Source of the DNA: Betaproteobacteria bacterium RBG_16_58_11
GTDB lineage: Bacteria; Pseudomonadota; Gammaproteobacteria; Burkholderiales; Thiobacteraceae
Assembly (NCBI GenBank): GCA_001770235.1
Contig: MEQN01000109.1
Coordinates: 1-7,165, forward strand
Direction: 5' to 3'
Length of the DNA stretch: 7,165 bases
Shown here in pieces: positions 1 to 5,992 of the stretch. The position numbers and the translations under genes were made by a program. Each line of letters begins with the position of its first letter. Position 1 is the first letter of the stretch. Under the pieces are notes generated by a model that made no database searches, was not told the origin of the DNA, and saw nothing but the letters and a program-made list of their open reading frames with translations.

Positions 1-698
1 CCAAGGGCGACGTCACCCAAAGCGAGGTGAAGTTCATCGAGGGCTGGACCTTCCGGCAGATGCGCCAGGCCTTGGATCGCGCGCCGGGCTTGCAGCATGA
101 TACGCAAGGTCTCACCCCGGACGAGATCATGGCGCGGCTCGGTTTCACCGATCAGCATCCGGAAGGGCGTTTCTTTCCGGACACTTATTTTTTTAGCAGC
201 GGCATGAGCGATTTCGCGCTCCTGGCCCGCGCCCACAAGCTGATGCAAACGCAATTGGAGAGCGCATGGCGCGAGCGCGCCCCGAATCTGCCCTATGCCA
301 CGCAGGATGAGGCCTTGATCATGGCGTCGATCGTGGAAAAAGAAACCGGCCAGGCCGCTGAACGGCCGATGATCGCCGGGGTGTTCATCAACCGGCTGCG
401 CATCGGCATGCTGCTGCAAACCGACCCCACGGTAATCTACGGCTTGGGAGAAACCTTCGACGGCAATCTGCGCCGCCGCGACTTGCTCGCCGATACACCC
501 TACAATACTTATACGCGCGCCGGCTTGCCGCCGACCCCGATTGCGATGCCGGGCTTAGGGGCGCTGCAAGCGGCGCTGCACCCGGCAGATACGCAGGCCT
601 TATACTTTGTTGCGCGCGGAAATGGATTGCATCAATTTTCCACTACGCTGGCGCAACACAACCAAGCGGTTAATCGCTACCAACGACGGCAACAATAA
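1..698 (+). CDS. mltG: Endolytic murein transglycosylase MltG (YceG-like), 3' part
   Basis: MltG is an inner-membrane lytic transglycosylase that cuts nascent glycan strands in the periplasm and is thought to end peptidoglycan polymerisation. The open frame runs in from the window edge (first full codon at 3), so the N-terminal membrane anchor is missing and 231 C-terminal residues are visible. A GTG at 27 is an internal valine: the frame reads KGDVTQSEVKFIEGWTF, and the text before that codon also matches the family. The catalytic region is intact, with ASIVEKET in which the first Glu (codon 336-338) is the expected catalytic acid, then RPMIAGVFINRLRIGM and LQTDPTVIYG. The C-terminal part has the usual YNTY and GLPPTPIAMPG motifs. 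The TAA stop touches the ATG of tmk, suggesting co-transcription and translational coupling. The same adjacency occurs in E. coli. The family call is very secure. Confidence 0.96.
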   Translation, partial: KGDVTQSEVKFIEGWTFRQMRQALDRAPGLQHDTQGLTPDEIMARLGFTDQHPEGRFFPDTYFFSSGMSDFALLARAHKLMQTQLESAWRERAPNLPYATQDEALIMASIVEKETGQAAERPMIAGVFINRLRIGMLLQTDPTVIYGLGETFDGNLRRRDLLADTPYNTYTRAGLPPTPIAMPGLGALQAALHPADTQALYFVARGNGLHQFSTTLAQHNQAVNRYQRRQQ

Positions 699-1310
699 AT
701 GTCCCAAGGAAAATTCATCACCCTGGAAGGGATCGACGGCGCGGGCAAAAGCACGCACTTGTCTTTTATCGCCGAGCGCTTGCGGGCCAAGGGCCGGCAA
801 GTGGTGGTCACGCGCGAACCGGGCGGCACGCCGCTGGGTGAAATGCTGCGCGACCTCGTGCTATCGCAAAAGATGCACGTCGAGACCGAGACGCTGATCA
901 TGTTCGCCTCGCGCCGCGAGCATATCGACAAGGTCATTGTGCCCGCGCTGGAAAAGGGCATCTGGGTGCTCTCAGATCGATTCACCGATGCCACCTTCGC
1001 GTATCAGGGCGGAGGCCGCGGCATCGCGCCGGATCGCTTGCAGGCGTTGGAAAACTGGGTGCAAAGCGGGCTGCAGCCGGATCTCACGCTGCTCTTCGAT
1101 GTACCGCTGGAAATCAGCCGCGAGCGTTTGTCGCACAATATGTCGCTCGACCGCTTCGAGCAGGAAAAGCAGGATTTTTTCGCGCGCGTGCGCGCGGCCT
1201 ATCTCGATCGCGCGACGGTACATCCGCAGCGCATCCGGGTGATCAACGGCAGCCGTTCCATCGCCGAGATTCAAGCCGAGCTGGCGCCGCTATTGGAAAA
1301 ACTGGCATGA
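699..1310 (+). CDS. tmk: Thymidylate kinase
   Basis: This cytosolic kinase phosphorylates dTMP to dTDP with ATP, the step joining de novo and salvage dTTP synthesis. It is 203 residues, a normal length. Visible motifs are the P-loop GIDGAGKST (residues 11-19), TREPGGT (38-44, dTMP contact), SDR (92-94), YQGGGRG (102-108) and the LID end DRFEQE (151-156). The P-loop has Gly where type I enzymes (human, yeast) have Arg, so it would be classed with bacterial type II enzymes. However, the LID reads [10 protein letters not shown]. Compared with the E. coli sequence as I remember it, two LID arginines are replaced by Ser145 and Asn147. The start is the ATG directly after the mltG stop, with no strong Shine-Dalgarno, consistent with coupled translation. 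The 3' end overlaps holB by 4 nt (ATGA). Confidence 0.96.
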   Translation: MSQGKFITLEGIDGAGKSTHLSFIAERLRAKGRQVVVTREPGGTPLGEMLRDLVLSQKMHVETETLIMFASRREHIDKVIVPALEKGIWVLSDRFTDATFAYQGGGRGIAPDRLQALENWVQSGLQPDLTLLFDVPLEISRERLSHNMSLDRFEQEKQDFFARVRAAYLDRATVHPQRIRVINGSRSIAEIQAELAPLLEKLA

Positions 1311-2314
1311 CTTATCCCTGGCTGGTCCCTTTATGGCAACGCCTCAGCGCGCAACCGGAGCGCTTGCCCCACGCCTTGCTGCTCGAAGGCCCGCGCGGTA
1401 TCGGCAAGCGTGATTTCGCGCTGGCATTTGCCCACGCCTTGCTGTGCGAAACCCCGGTCCAGGATGGCCATGCCTGCGGCCAGTGCGTTGCTTGCCATTG
1501 GCTGGCCCAGGACAGCCATCCGGATTTTCGTTTGCTGGAGCCGCTTACGGCAGAAGAAAAGGGCGAAGAGGAGGGCGCAACGGCGGAAGAGGGCCCGCCC
1601 AAGCGCAAGAAATACGAGATCACCATCGCCCAAGTGCGCGCCCTGGCCGACTTCGTCAATCTATCCAGCCATCGTGCGGGGAGCAGGGTGGTGATCATTC
1701 ACCCGGCCGAGGCGCTCAATCCCGCCGCCTCTAATGCGCTGCTAAAAACTTTAGAAGAGCCCAGCCCCAATACGCATTTCCTGCTGGTATCGCACCAGCC
1801 GCACTTCCTGCTGCCGACCATCAAAAGCCGCAGCTTTTCGCTCAGCATGCCGCAGCCCAGCCCGAGTCAGGCCGCCGCCTGGCTCAAAGATCAGGGTATC
1901 CACGAGGCCGAATTGTGCTTGGCCCTGGCGGGTGGTGCGCCGCTGCTGGCGCGCGAATTTGCCGATGCCGACTACCTCAAGGAACGTCGTCTTTTTTTAA
2001 GCGCACTGCAAGCGCCGAAGCAGCTCAATTGGCTGGCCTTGGCAGAGCAAGGCGCGCGCGCTGATTTGGCGGCGCGCATCGATTGGCTGCAAAAATGGCT
2101 GTACGACCTGGTCAGCAGCCGGCTCGCACGACAAGTACGCTATAACGTGGACTTCGCTTCCGGCTTGCAGGATTTGGCGGCGCGGGTTAACTTATCCCGC
2201 GTGCAACAATTCGCGCGCGAGTTGGCGCAGATCAAGCGTCGCTTGCAGCACCCCCTTAACCCGCAGTTGCTCTTGGAGAGCGTGCTGCTCAGTTATCTAA
2301 CAGCGGTGAATTAG
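1307..2314 (+). CDS. holB: DNA polymerase III subunit delta-prime
   Basis: Delta-prime is the stator subunit of the sliding-clamp loader (with delta and tau/gamma), which places the beta clamp on primed DNA. The 335-residue protein has the AAA+ delta-prime layout. A Walker-A-like loop GPRGIGKR spans 28-35, with Arg in place of the final Ser/Thr. Four cysteines (47, 57, 60, 63) form the expected zinc module. [18 protein letters not shown] sequence lies near 138-152. SRS at 174-176 corresponds to the SRC motif, whose Arg (175) acts in trans as arginine finger on the neighbouring ATPase. Residues 81-102 form a highly charged insertion rich in Glu then Lys/Arg, probably a surface loop. The ATG overlaps the tmk stop (ATGA), so translation is probably coupled. 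Pilus gene pilZ follows after 1 nt. Family context and motifs leave little doubt. Confidence 0.95.
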   Translation: MTYPWLVPLWQRLSAQPERLPHALLLEGPRGIGKRDFALAFAHALLCETPVQDGHACGQCVACHWLAQDSHPDFRLLEPLTAEEKGEEEGATAEEGPPKRKKYEITIAQVRALADFVNLSSHRAGSRVVIIHPAEALNPAASNALLKTLEEPSPNTHFLLVSHQPHFLLPTIKSRSFSLSMPQPSPSQAAAWLKDQGIHEAELCLALAGGAPLLAREFADADYLKERRLFLSALQAPKQLNWLALAEQGARADLAARIDWLQKWLYDLVSSRLARQVRYNVDFASGLQDLAARVNLSRVQQFARELAQIKRRLQHPLNPQLLLESVLLSYLTAVN

Positions 2315-2315
2315 A

Positions 2316-2690
2316 ATGGCGGAAGCCCCCAAACCTGGCCCTACCGGCGTTGCGCGCCCCGGCGTGCTGTCGCTCAGCATTAAGGAAAAGTCCGCGCTGT
2401 ATGCCGCCTATATGCCCTATCTCAAATATGGCGGCATTTTTATTCCGACCAATAAAGTCTACCGCCTCGGCGATGAAGTATTCATGCTGCTCACGCTCAT
2501 GACCGACCCGAACAAACTGCCGGTGGCGGGTCGCGTGGTGTGGATCACCCCGGCCGGCGCGCAGGGCGGCAAGACCCAAGGCATCGGCGTGGAATTCGCC
2601 GCCAACGAAAGCGGCAACGCCGCACGCAACAAGATCGAAGGCCTGCTGGGCGGCTCCATGAAATCGACCCGGCCTACGCACACAATGTAG
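2316..2690 (+). CDS. pilZ: Type IV pilus assembly protein PilZ
   Basis: This is a 124-residue PilZ-domain protein of the original PilZ type needed for type IV pilus biogenesis. In studied systems it bridges the assembly ATPase PilB and the c-di-GMP effector FimX. The core begins near residue 17 (GVLSLSIKEKSALYAAYMP) and continues through GGIFIPTNK, YRLGDEVFMLLTLM, VAGRVVWITP and GIGVEF. It has no RxxxR or D/NxSxxG motif, so it should not bind c-di-GMP itself, as is known for this subfamily. The N-terminal tail is Pro/Gly-rich, and the C-terminal extension after the core (about residues 101-124) is Gly/Ser/Thr-rich and probably disordered. The start is supported by GGTGA at 2305-2309, 6 nt before the ATG and inside the end of holB. 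Placement between holB and tatD matches many gammaproteobacteria and betaproteobacteria. Its presence suggests the organism makes type IV pili. Confidence 0.93.
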   Translation: MAEAPKPGPTGVARPGVLSLSIKEKSALYAAYMPYLKYGGIFIPTNKVYRLGDEVFMLLTLMTDPNKLPVAGRVVWITPAGAQGGKTQGIGVEFAANESGNAARNKIEGLLGGSMKSTRPTHTM

Positions 2691-2750
2691 CCGGTGATGT
2701 AATTAGGCGTTCGCCCGATATAATGGCGTTTCCACCCAACGCCATTTCCC
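2691..2750 (+). promoter_or_regulatory. pilZ-tatD leader: -10-like box and 9-bp hairpin
   Basis: This 60-bp gap is the only sizeable break in the cluster. TATAAT at 2719-2724 is a perfect -10 hexamer, but no good -35 is found at 16-19 bp, so promoter activity is uncertain. A perfect inverted repeat follows and overlaps it: AATGGCGTT (2722-2730) and AACGCCATT (2738-2746) with a 7-nt loop. It ends 4 nt before the tatD ATG. A smaller repeat, GGCG-TT-CGCC, lies at 2706-2715. No purine-rich Shine-Dalgarno is visible before tatD. In read-through mRNA the hairpin would fill the ribosome-binding region. In mRNA started from the TATAAT, most of the 5' arm would be absent. Confidence 0.5.
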
Positions 2751-3521
2751 ATGTTCATCGATTCCCATTGCCACCTGGATTTTCCCGAACTGGCGGAAAA
2801 TCTCCCCCATATCCTCGCCAACATGGCGGCGAACCAGGTGACCCACGCCTTGTGCGTATCGGTCGATTTACCGGATTTTCCCAAGGTGCGGGCCTTAGCC
2901 GAGGCGCATTCCAATCTATTCGCCTCGGTCGGGGTGCACCCCGATTATCAAGACACCCCCGAGCCTACCGTGGCTGAACTGGTGAAGTTGGCGGATCACC
3001 CGCGCATCGTGGCGATCGGCGAAACCGGCCTCGACTATTTCCGCCTCAAGGGCGATCTGGAATGGCAACGCGAGCGCTTTCGCACCCACATCCGCGCCGC
3101 GCGCGAAACCGGCAAGCCGCTCATAATCCATACGCGCGAGGCGGCGGCGGACACGCTCCGCATCATGCAAGAAGAGGACGCGGGCGAAGCGGGCGGGGTG
3201 ATGCACTGCTTCACCGAAAGCTGGGAGGTGGCGGCGCAGGCGATGGAGTTGGGCTTCTATATTTCATTTTCGGGCATCGTCACCTTCAAAAAGGCACTGG
3301 CATTGAAGGAAGTCGCTAAACGGATTCCGTTAGAAAGAATGCTGATCGAAACCGACTCGCCCTATCTGGCTCCGGCACCGTTCCGAGGCAAGACTAACGA
3401 GCCAGCCTGGGTAAAGCACGTGGCAGAGGAAATTGCCCGCCTGCGTGAAATTCCGGTGGAAGAAATCGGCAAAACCACATCAATAAACTACTTTAAGTTA
3501 TTTAAGCATACCTTTGAATAA
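2751..3521 (+). CDS. ycfH: TatD family metal-dependent hydrolase (YcfH-type)
   Basis: This cytosolic amidohydrolase-fold enzyme belongs to the TatD/YcfH family. Characterised members are metal-dependent 3'-5' exonucleases or DNases linked to DNA repair, though the substrate here is inferred. It is 256 residues, the normal length. All expected metal ligands are present: HxH (His6, His8) in DSHCHLD, Glu91 in GETGLDYF, His127 in IIHTRE, His152 in MHCFTE and Asp202 in ETDSPYLAP. The ATG at 2751 is fixed by the canonical MFIDSHCHLD N-terminus, although no Shine-Dalgarno precedes it. Position downstream of tmk-holB matches E. coli ycfH, so this is probably the YcfH ortholog rather than TatD of the tat operon. 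Base composition becomes clearly AT-rich over the last 50 bp or so (around 3475-3521). The stop overlaps the start of the ankyrin gene. Confidence 0.94.
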   Translation: MFIDSHCHLDFPELAENLPHILANMAANQVTHALCVSVDLPDFPKVRALAEAHSNLFASVGVHPDYQDTPEPTVAELVKLADHPRIVAIGETGLDYFRLKGDLEWQRERFRTHIRAARETGKPLIIHTREAAADTLRIMQEEDAGEAGGVMHCFTESWEVAAQAMELGFYISFSGIVTFKKALALKEVAKRIPLERMLIETDSPYLAPAPFRGKTNEPAWVKHVAEEIARLREIPVEEIGKTTSINYFKLFKHTFE

Positions 3522-4152
3522 TATATTAATTAGATCGCTTATTCTGTTTCTGCTCGGGGTCGGCTTGGCGCACGCCGGCGAGATTGTGGACGACACCCTG
3601 CAAGCCATTAAATTGGACGATGCGGCTGGCGTCATGGAGGGTCTGCAACGCGGATTGGACGTCAATTTTGTGGATGAGGACGGCAACAGCCTGCTGATGC
3701 TCGCGGCGCGGGACGGCAGCACTCAGTCAACCGCCATGCTGATCAATGCTGGCGCCAAGACGTATTTGAACAATGCCTATGGAGACGATGCCTTATTGCT
3801 AGCCACGTTTGGCGGCCACGAGGCAATTGTGGACATGCTGCTCGCCAAGCGCGCGAGCTTGGGCGCGAATCCACGCGGCTGGACGCCGTTGCATTACGCT
3901 GCCTTTGCCGGCCATGCGCACCTGGCGAGCAAATTCCTTGCACTTGGTATCCAAATAAATAGCGTAACCGATAACGGCTTGACGGCATTGATGCTCGCCA
4001 GCATGAACGGGCACATTGATGTGGTGCGTATCTTACTCATGCATAAAGTTGATATGGAAGTTCGCGATGCCAACAATCTATCCGCTGCCGATCACGCTCT
4101 GGCAGGCGGGAATAGTGATATCGCGGCTTTATTGCAGCCTCCTAAAAAATAG
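3514..4152 (+). CDS. Exported ankyrin-repeat protein
   Basis: This 212-residue protein has an N-terminal signal peptide: Arg7, a hydrophobic core at about residues 8-18, and a likely cleavage after Ala-His-Ala (residue 21). The mature part is almost entirely ankyrin repeats, about five to six units at roughly 25-54, 57-88, 90-121, 122-154, 155-187 and a degenerate 188-208. The clearest are GWTPLHYAAFAGHAHLA (122-138) and GLTALMLASMNGHIDVVRIL (155-174). Ankyrin repeats bind proteins, and a periplasmic site is predicted. The partner is unknown and no catalytic domain is present. The only plausible start before the signal peptide is TTG at 3514, overlapping the tatD stop by 8 nt, with only a weak upstream purine stretch. 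Low expression coupled to tatD is likely. The family is secure and the cellular role is not. Confidence 0.88.
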   Translation: MNNILIRSLILFLLGVGLAHAGEIVDDTLQAIKLDDAAGVMEGLQRGLDVNFVDEDGNSLLMLAARDGSTQSTAMLINAGAKTYLNNAYGDDALLLATFGGHEAIVDMLLAKRASLGANPRGWTPLHYAAFAGHAHLASKFLALGIQINSVTDNGLTALMLASMNGHIDVVRILLMHKVDMEVRDANNLSAADHALAGGNSDIAALLQPPKK

Positions 4153-4244
4153 GTACTTACGATAACCTGACGTTACTTCGCATAATGTATATTATGTCAA
4201 ATCAAGTATTCTGTTCAGAGCGTCATACGCTGTTGTCACTCCCG
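4153..4244. other. Non-coding spacer between convergent genes
   Basis: This spacer separates the ankyrin gene from the hipA stop on the opposite strand. It contains two small inverted repeats: CATAAT-gtat-ATTATG at 4181-4196 and AGCGT-cat-ACGCT at 4219-4231. Neither is followed by a clear run of T on either strand, so a classical intrinsic terminator is not demonstrated. They could still act together as weak bidirectional termination structures. No small ORF with a convincing ribosome site is visible. Confidence 0.35.
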
Positions 4245-5570
4245 CTACCGCGCTAAGGCCATCATGTCCTTGATATGCGGAGCCAAGCCGGCCTGACGGG
4301 AGCACTCTGCCTCCACCACTTCGGCAATTTGGCTTACCACATCCCGAACAGCGCCATCTTGGAGCACCGCGTCCGATACTCGCGGGAGATGGGTCCGAAT
4401 GGTTTTGACCCCCCGCTCCAGCTCTTTGCGAACCAGGCTTGGGTTAGTTCCAGTTGCGATACAGAACTGGGCCCACTCGTAGGCCGACAGTTCCTCGGTG
4501 CCGAAGGCATCCCCGATAGCCATCGCATAGGTCTGACTCACGTTGTCTGTCTTGTATAGCGCGCCACAGACCAAGTCATAGGCCGGGGCCTGAACCGGTC
4601 CTGCGGCGGTCATATAGAACGAAATGTTCTTCGCGTGGGCATCGGTGTTGCCGAGAAGCACCTGGAACACCAGCCAGCGCAGCATCTGCAACCGGGCCTT
4701 CGCGGGCTGTGGGCTGACCTCGATGGCCGTGAAGAAACGAGTAAGCGAAGCACCGTCCCGAATATCTCGGACGTCCAGATGGTCGCCGTAGGGTCGCTCG
4801 TACTTGTAGCCGCTTTGCAACCCCAGCAACTGGCAGCCGTCAATGATGTGGCGGCGGCGCACTGCGGCGCCATCCCGGTAACGGTCGAAGCGGGTGACGC
4901 TGAGAACGGGCTCGGGGACATGCGCGAGCGCAACGGGCGCCGTGTCCAGATCGCAGGCGGCGGCAAGCTTCATGCAAAAGAATTCATTGGAAGTAAGGCC
5001 GGCCAGCAGCGGATTGACCGGGTCGGGTTTCAGGATGTGGGTTGAGGCAAGGTCCGGTCCCTCCGCCAAATACCAGTTCCCACCCTCCTCCAGGACAGCC
5101 AGCTTGTCCTGAAAGCCGGCGATGGACAGCCGCACCTTGCCGTCCCAGACTGTAAAAGACATTTGAGGGCGGGCGCGAATCCGCTCCGAGAGTTCATCAA
5201 GGGTGAGTAGCCGCCGTTCGTCGCTGTCCCGCCCAATCGCCCCGGGCATCACCAGGCGCACCGCCCCAGCGGTTTCCCGCCCGAGCGCGACGAGGAGCGC
5301 GGTAAGATTGGCCTTTGAAATCCGATAGGCATGTGCAGCGTCATCCAAAGCCTGGCCTTCCGGCAGCAAGTTTTCGAAGAACTGGCGCACCCTCGCGCTA
5401 TGCTCGTCAGGCGTCGTTGGCCCTGCCGAGAGCGGCAGCGTCGGGCCAAGCGGGTAAGCGTCGGCACTGCCGGACCAGGAAGGGTCGTAGGCAAATGCAA
5501 ACCGGTTGCTGCCTGGATCGTAGGACAGCAGGCCCGCCAAGTCCCGGTCTAGCCAAACCTCAAGATGCAT
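4245..5570 (-). CDS. hipA: HipA toxin, Ser/Thr protein kinase
   Basis: HipA is the toxin of a type II toxin-antitoxin pair. E. coli HipA phosphorylates glutamyl-tRNA synthetase and so induces the stringent response and persistence. The target here is unknown. The chosen start gives 441 residues, close to the 440 of E. coli HipA. The N-terminal subdomain (about 1-105) includes PEGQA near 70-74. The kinase part has the Gly-rich loop IAGFQDK (150-156) preceded by Ser149, the position of the autophosphorylated Ser150 in E. coli. It also has Lys181 in THILKP, NEFF (195-198), RFDR (227-230), catalytic Asp310 in GNTDAHAKNIS with Asn315, and metal-binding Asp332 in YDLV. All needed residues are present, so the kinase should be active. 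ATG at 5570 is preferred over GTG at 5579, because AAGGG (5583-5579) lies 8 nt before the ATG and MHLEVWLD is a typical HipA start. It overlaps hipB by 11 nt. Confidence 0.95.
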   Translation of the reverse strand: MHLEVWLDRDLAGLLSYDPGSNRFAFAYDPSWSGSADAYPLGPTLPLSAGPTTPDEHSARVRQFFENLLPEGQALDDAAHAYRISKANLTALLVALGRETAGAVRLVMPGAIGRDSDERRLLTLDELSERIRARPQMSFTVWDGKVRLSIAGFQDKLAVLEEGGNWYLAEGPDLASTHILKPDPVNPLLAGLTSNEFFCMKLAAACDLDTAPVALAHVPEPVLSVTRFDRYRDGAAVRRRHIIDGCQLLGLQSGYKYERPYGDHLDVRDIRDGASLTRFFTAIEVSPQPAKARLQMLRWLVFQVLLGNTDAHAKNISFYMTAAGPVQAPAYDLVCGALYKTDNVSQTYAMAIGDAFGTEELSAYEWAQFCIATGTNPSLVRKELERGVKTIRTHLPRVSDAVLQDGAVRDVVSQIAEVVEAECSRQAGLAPHIKDMMALAR

Positions 5571-5850
5571 TCGAGACACCCTTGCCAGGCGCGGTGATGG
5601 CTGCGGCAGGCGTTTGCCAGCGCAGGCGGATGCCCAGTCCAGTTAACACCTTGAAGGCCAAAGCTAGAGATACCGTACCCGTGCCATTTTCCAGGTTTTG
5701 CAGGGTTTGCTTAGCGACCCGAACAGCCAGAGCGGTCTCCTCCAGCGTCATGCCGGCTGCGGTACGAACCGCCCGGACAAGTTTGCCTATGCCCTCGGCG
5801 CTGTCGATGGTCGTGTGTTCTGGGAACGGGGTTGGGGTAAGTTTACGCAT
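5560..5850 (-). CDS. hipB: HipB antitoxin, Xre-family DNA-binding protein
   Basis: This is a 96-residue antitoxin and autorepressor. It is expected to dimerise, bind palindromic operators in its own promoter and sequester HipA on DNA. The helix-turn-helix domain spans about residues 21-76. It includes LVRAVRTAAGMTLEETALAV and the recognition-helix region VAKQTLQNLENGTGT, a standard Xre/Cro pattern. After the core, IRLRWQTP ends the fold. About 18 further residues (AAAITAPGKGVSNAS region) look flexible, resembling the disordered HipB tail on which antitoxin turnover depends in E. coli. The ATG at 5850 has AGGA at 5861-5858 with 7-nt spacing. Because that ribosome site lies inside operator O1, this start is well fixed. 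hipB is promoter-proximal and overlaps hipA, the normal antitoxin-first order. Confidence 0.92.
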   Translation of the reverse strand: MRKLTPTPFPEHTTIDSAEGIGKLVRAVRTAAGMTLEETALAVRVAKQTLQNLENGTGTVSLALAFKVLTGLGIRLRWQTPAAAITAPGKGVSNAS

Positions 5851-5855
5851 AGTAG

Positions 5856-5875
5856 AATCCTATTTTGGTAGGATT
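5856..5875. promoter_or_regulatory. hip operator O1
   Basis: This is a 20-bp palindrome with perfect 7-bp arms (AATCCTA and TAGGATT) around 6 bp. It overlaps the last three bases of the promoter -10, the predicted transcription start and the AGGA ribosome site of hipB. HipB bound here would block RNA polymerase. E. coli HipB sites are TATCC-N8-GGATA. This site has the same half-site core with a spacer 2 bp longer (ATCC-N10-GGAT). Confidence 0.8.
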
Positions 5876-5901
5876 ATGGCCTGGATGGCCGGCATAGTCA
5901 A
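5873..5901 (-). promoter_or_regulatory. hipBA promoter, sigma70 type
   Basis: Read on the minus strand, TTGACT (5901-5896) and CATAAT (5878-5873) each match the sigma70 consensus at 5 of 6 positions and are separated by exactly 17 bp. Transcription would start near 5866, giving a leader of only about 16 nt before the hipB ATG at 5850. The -10 is partly covered by operator O1, and the -35 lies 4 bp from operator O2. The arrangement predicts strong transcription that is tightly repressed by HipB or HipBA. Confidence 0.8.
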
Positions 5902-5905
5902 TATT

Positions 5906-5925
5906 AATCCTACTATCGCAGGATA
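5906..5925. promoter_or_regulatory. hip operator O2
   Basis: This is the second copy of the 20-bp motif: AATCC, 10 bp, GGATA. It has one asymmetric outer base and a C in place of T in the right arm (CAGGATA), so it is probably somewhat weaker than O1 and O3. It lies directly upstream of the promoter -35, with its centre 50 bp from that of O1. Confidence 0.77.
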
Positions 5926-5956
5926 TAAACAGATGAACGTAGGCGGGCAAGACATA

Positions 5957-5976
5957 AATCCTATTATTGTAGGATT
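5957..5976. promoter_or_regulatory. hip operator O3
   Basis: This is the third copy: AATCCTA, 6 bp, TAGGATT, with flanking bases extending the symmetry to AAATCCTA/TAGGATTT. Its centre is 51 bp from O2 and about 101 bp from O1. It is distal to the promoter, so a role in cooperative binding or DNA bending is more likely than direct polymerase occlusion. Confidence 0.78.
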
Positions 5977-5992
5977 TTTACACACACAAAGA

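Noticed and set aside
27..29. GTG at 27 as the start of mltG
   Set aside because: The frame is open to the window edge, and the residues before it (VTQSE) fit the MltG family, so it is an internal codon.
2289..2914. Minus-strand open frames opposite pilZ and the start of tatD
   Set aside because: Both + strand genes match known families from start to stop. The minus-strand products look like reverse-strand translations without motifs.
5577..5579. GTG at 5579 as hipA start
   Set aside because: The AAGGG ribosome site ends on this codon itself and leaves no spacing, whereas it is correctly placed for ATG at 5570.
5976..5992. CA/TG dinucleotide stretch between O3 and the chemoreceptor stop as a simple-sequence phase-variation tract
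   Set aside because: Only about four dinucleotide units are present and lie outside any coding region or promoter spacer. Too short to support that role.
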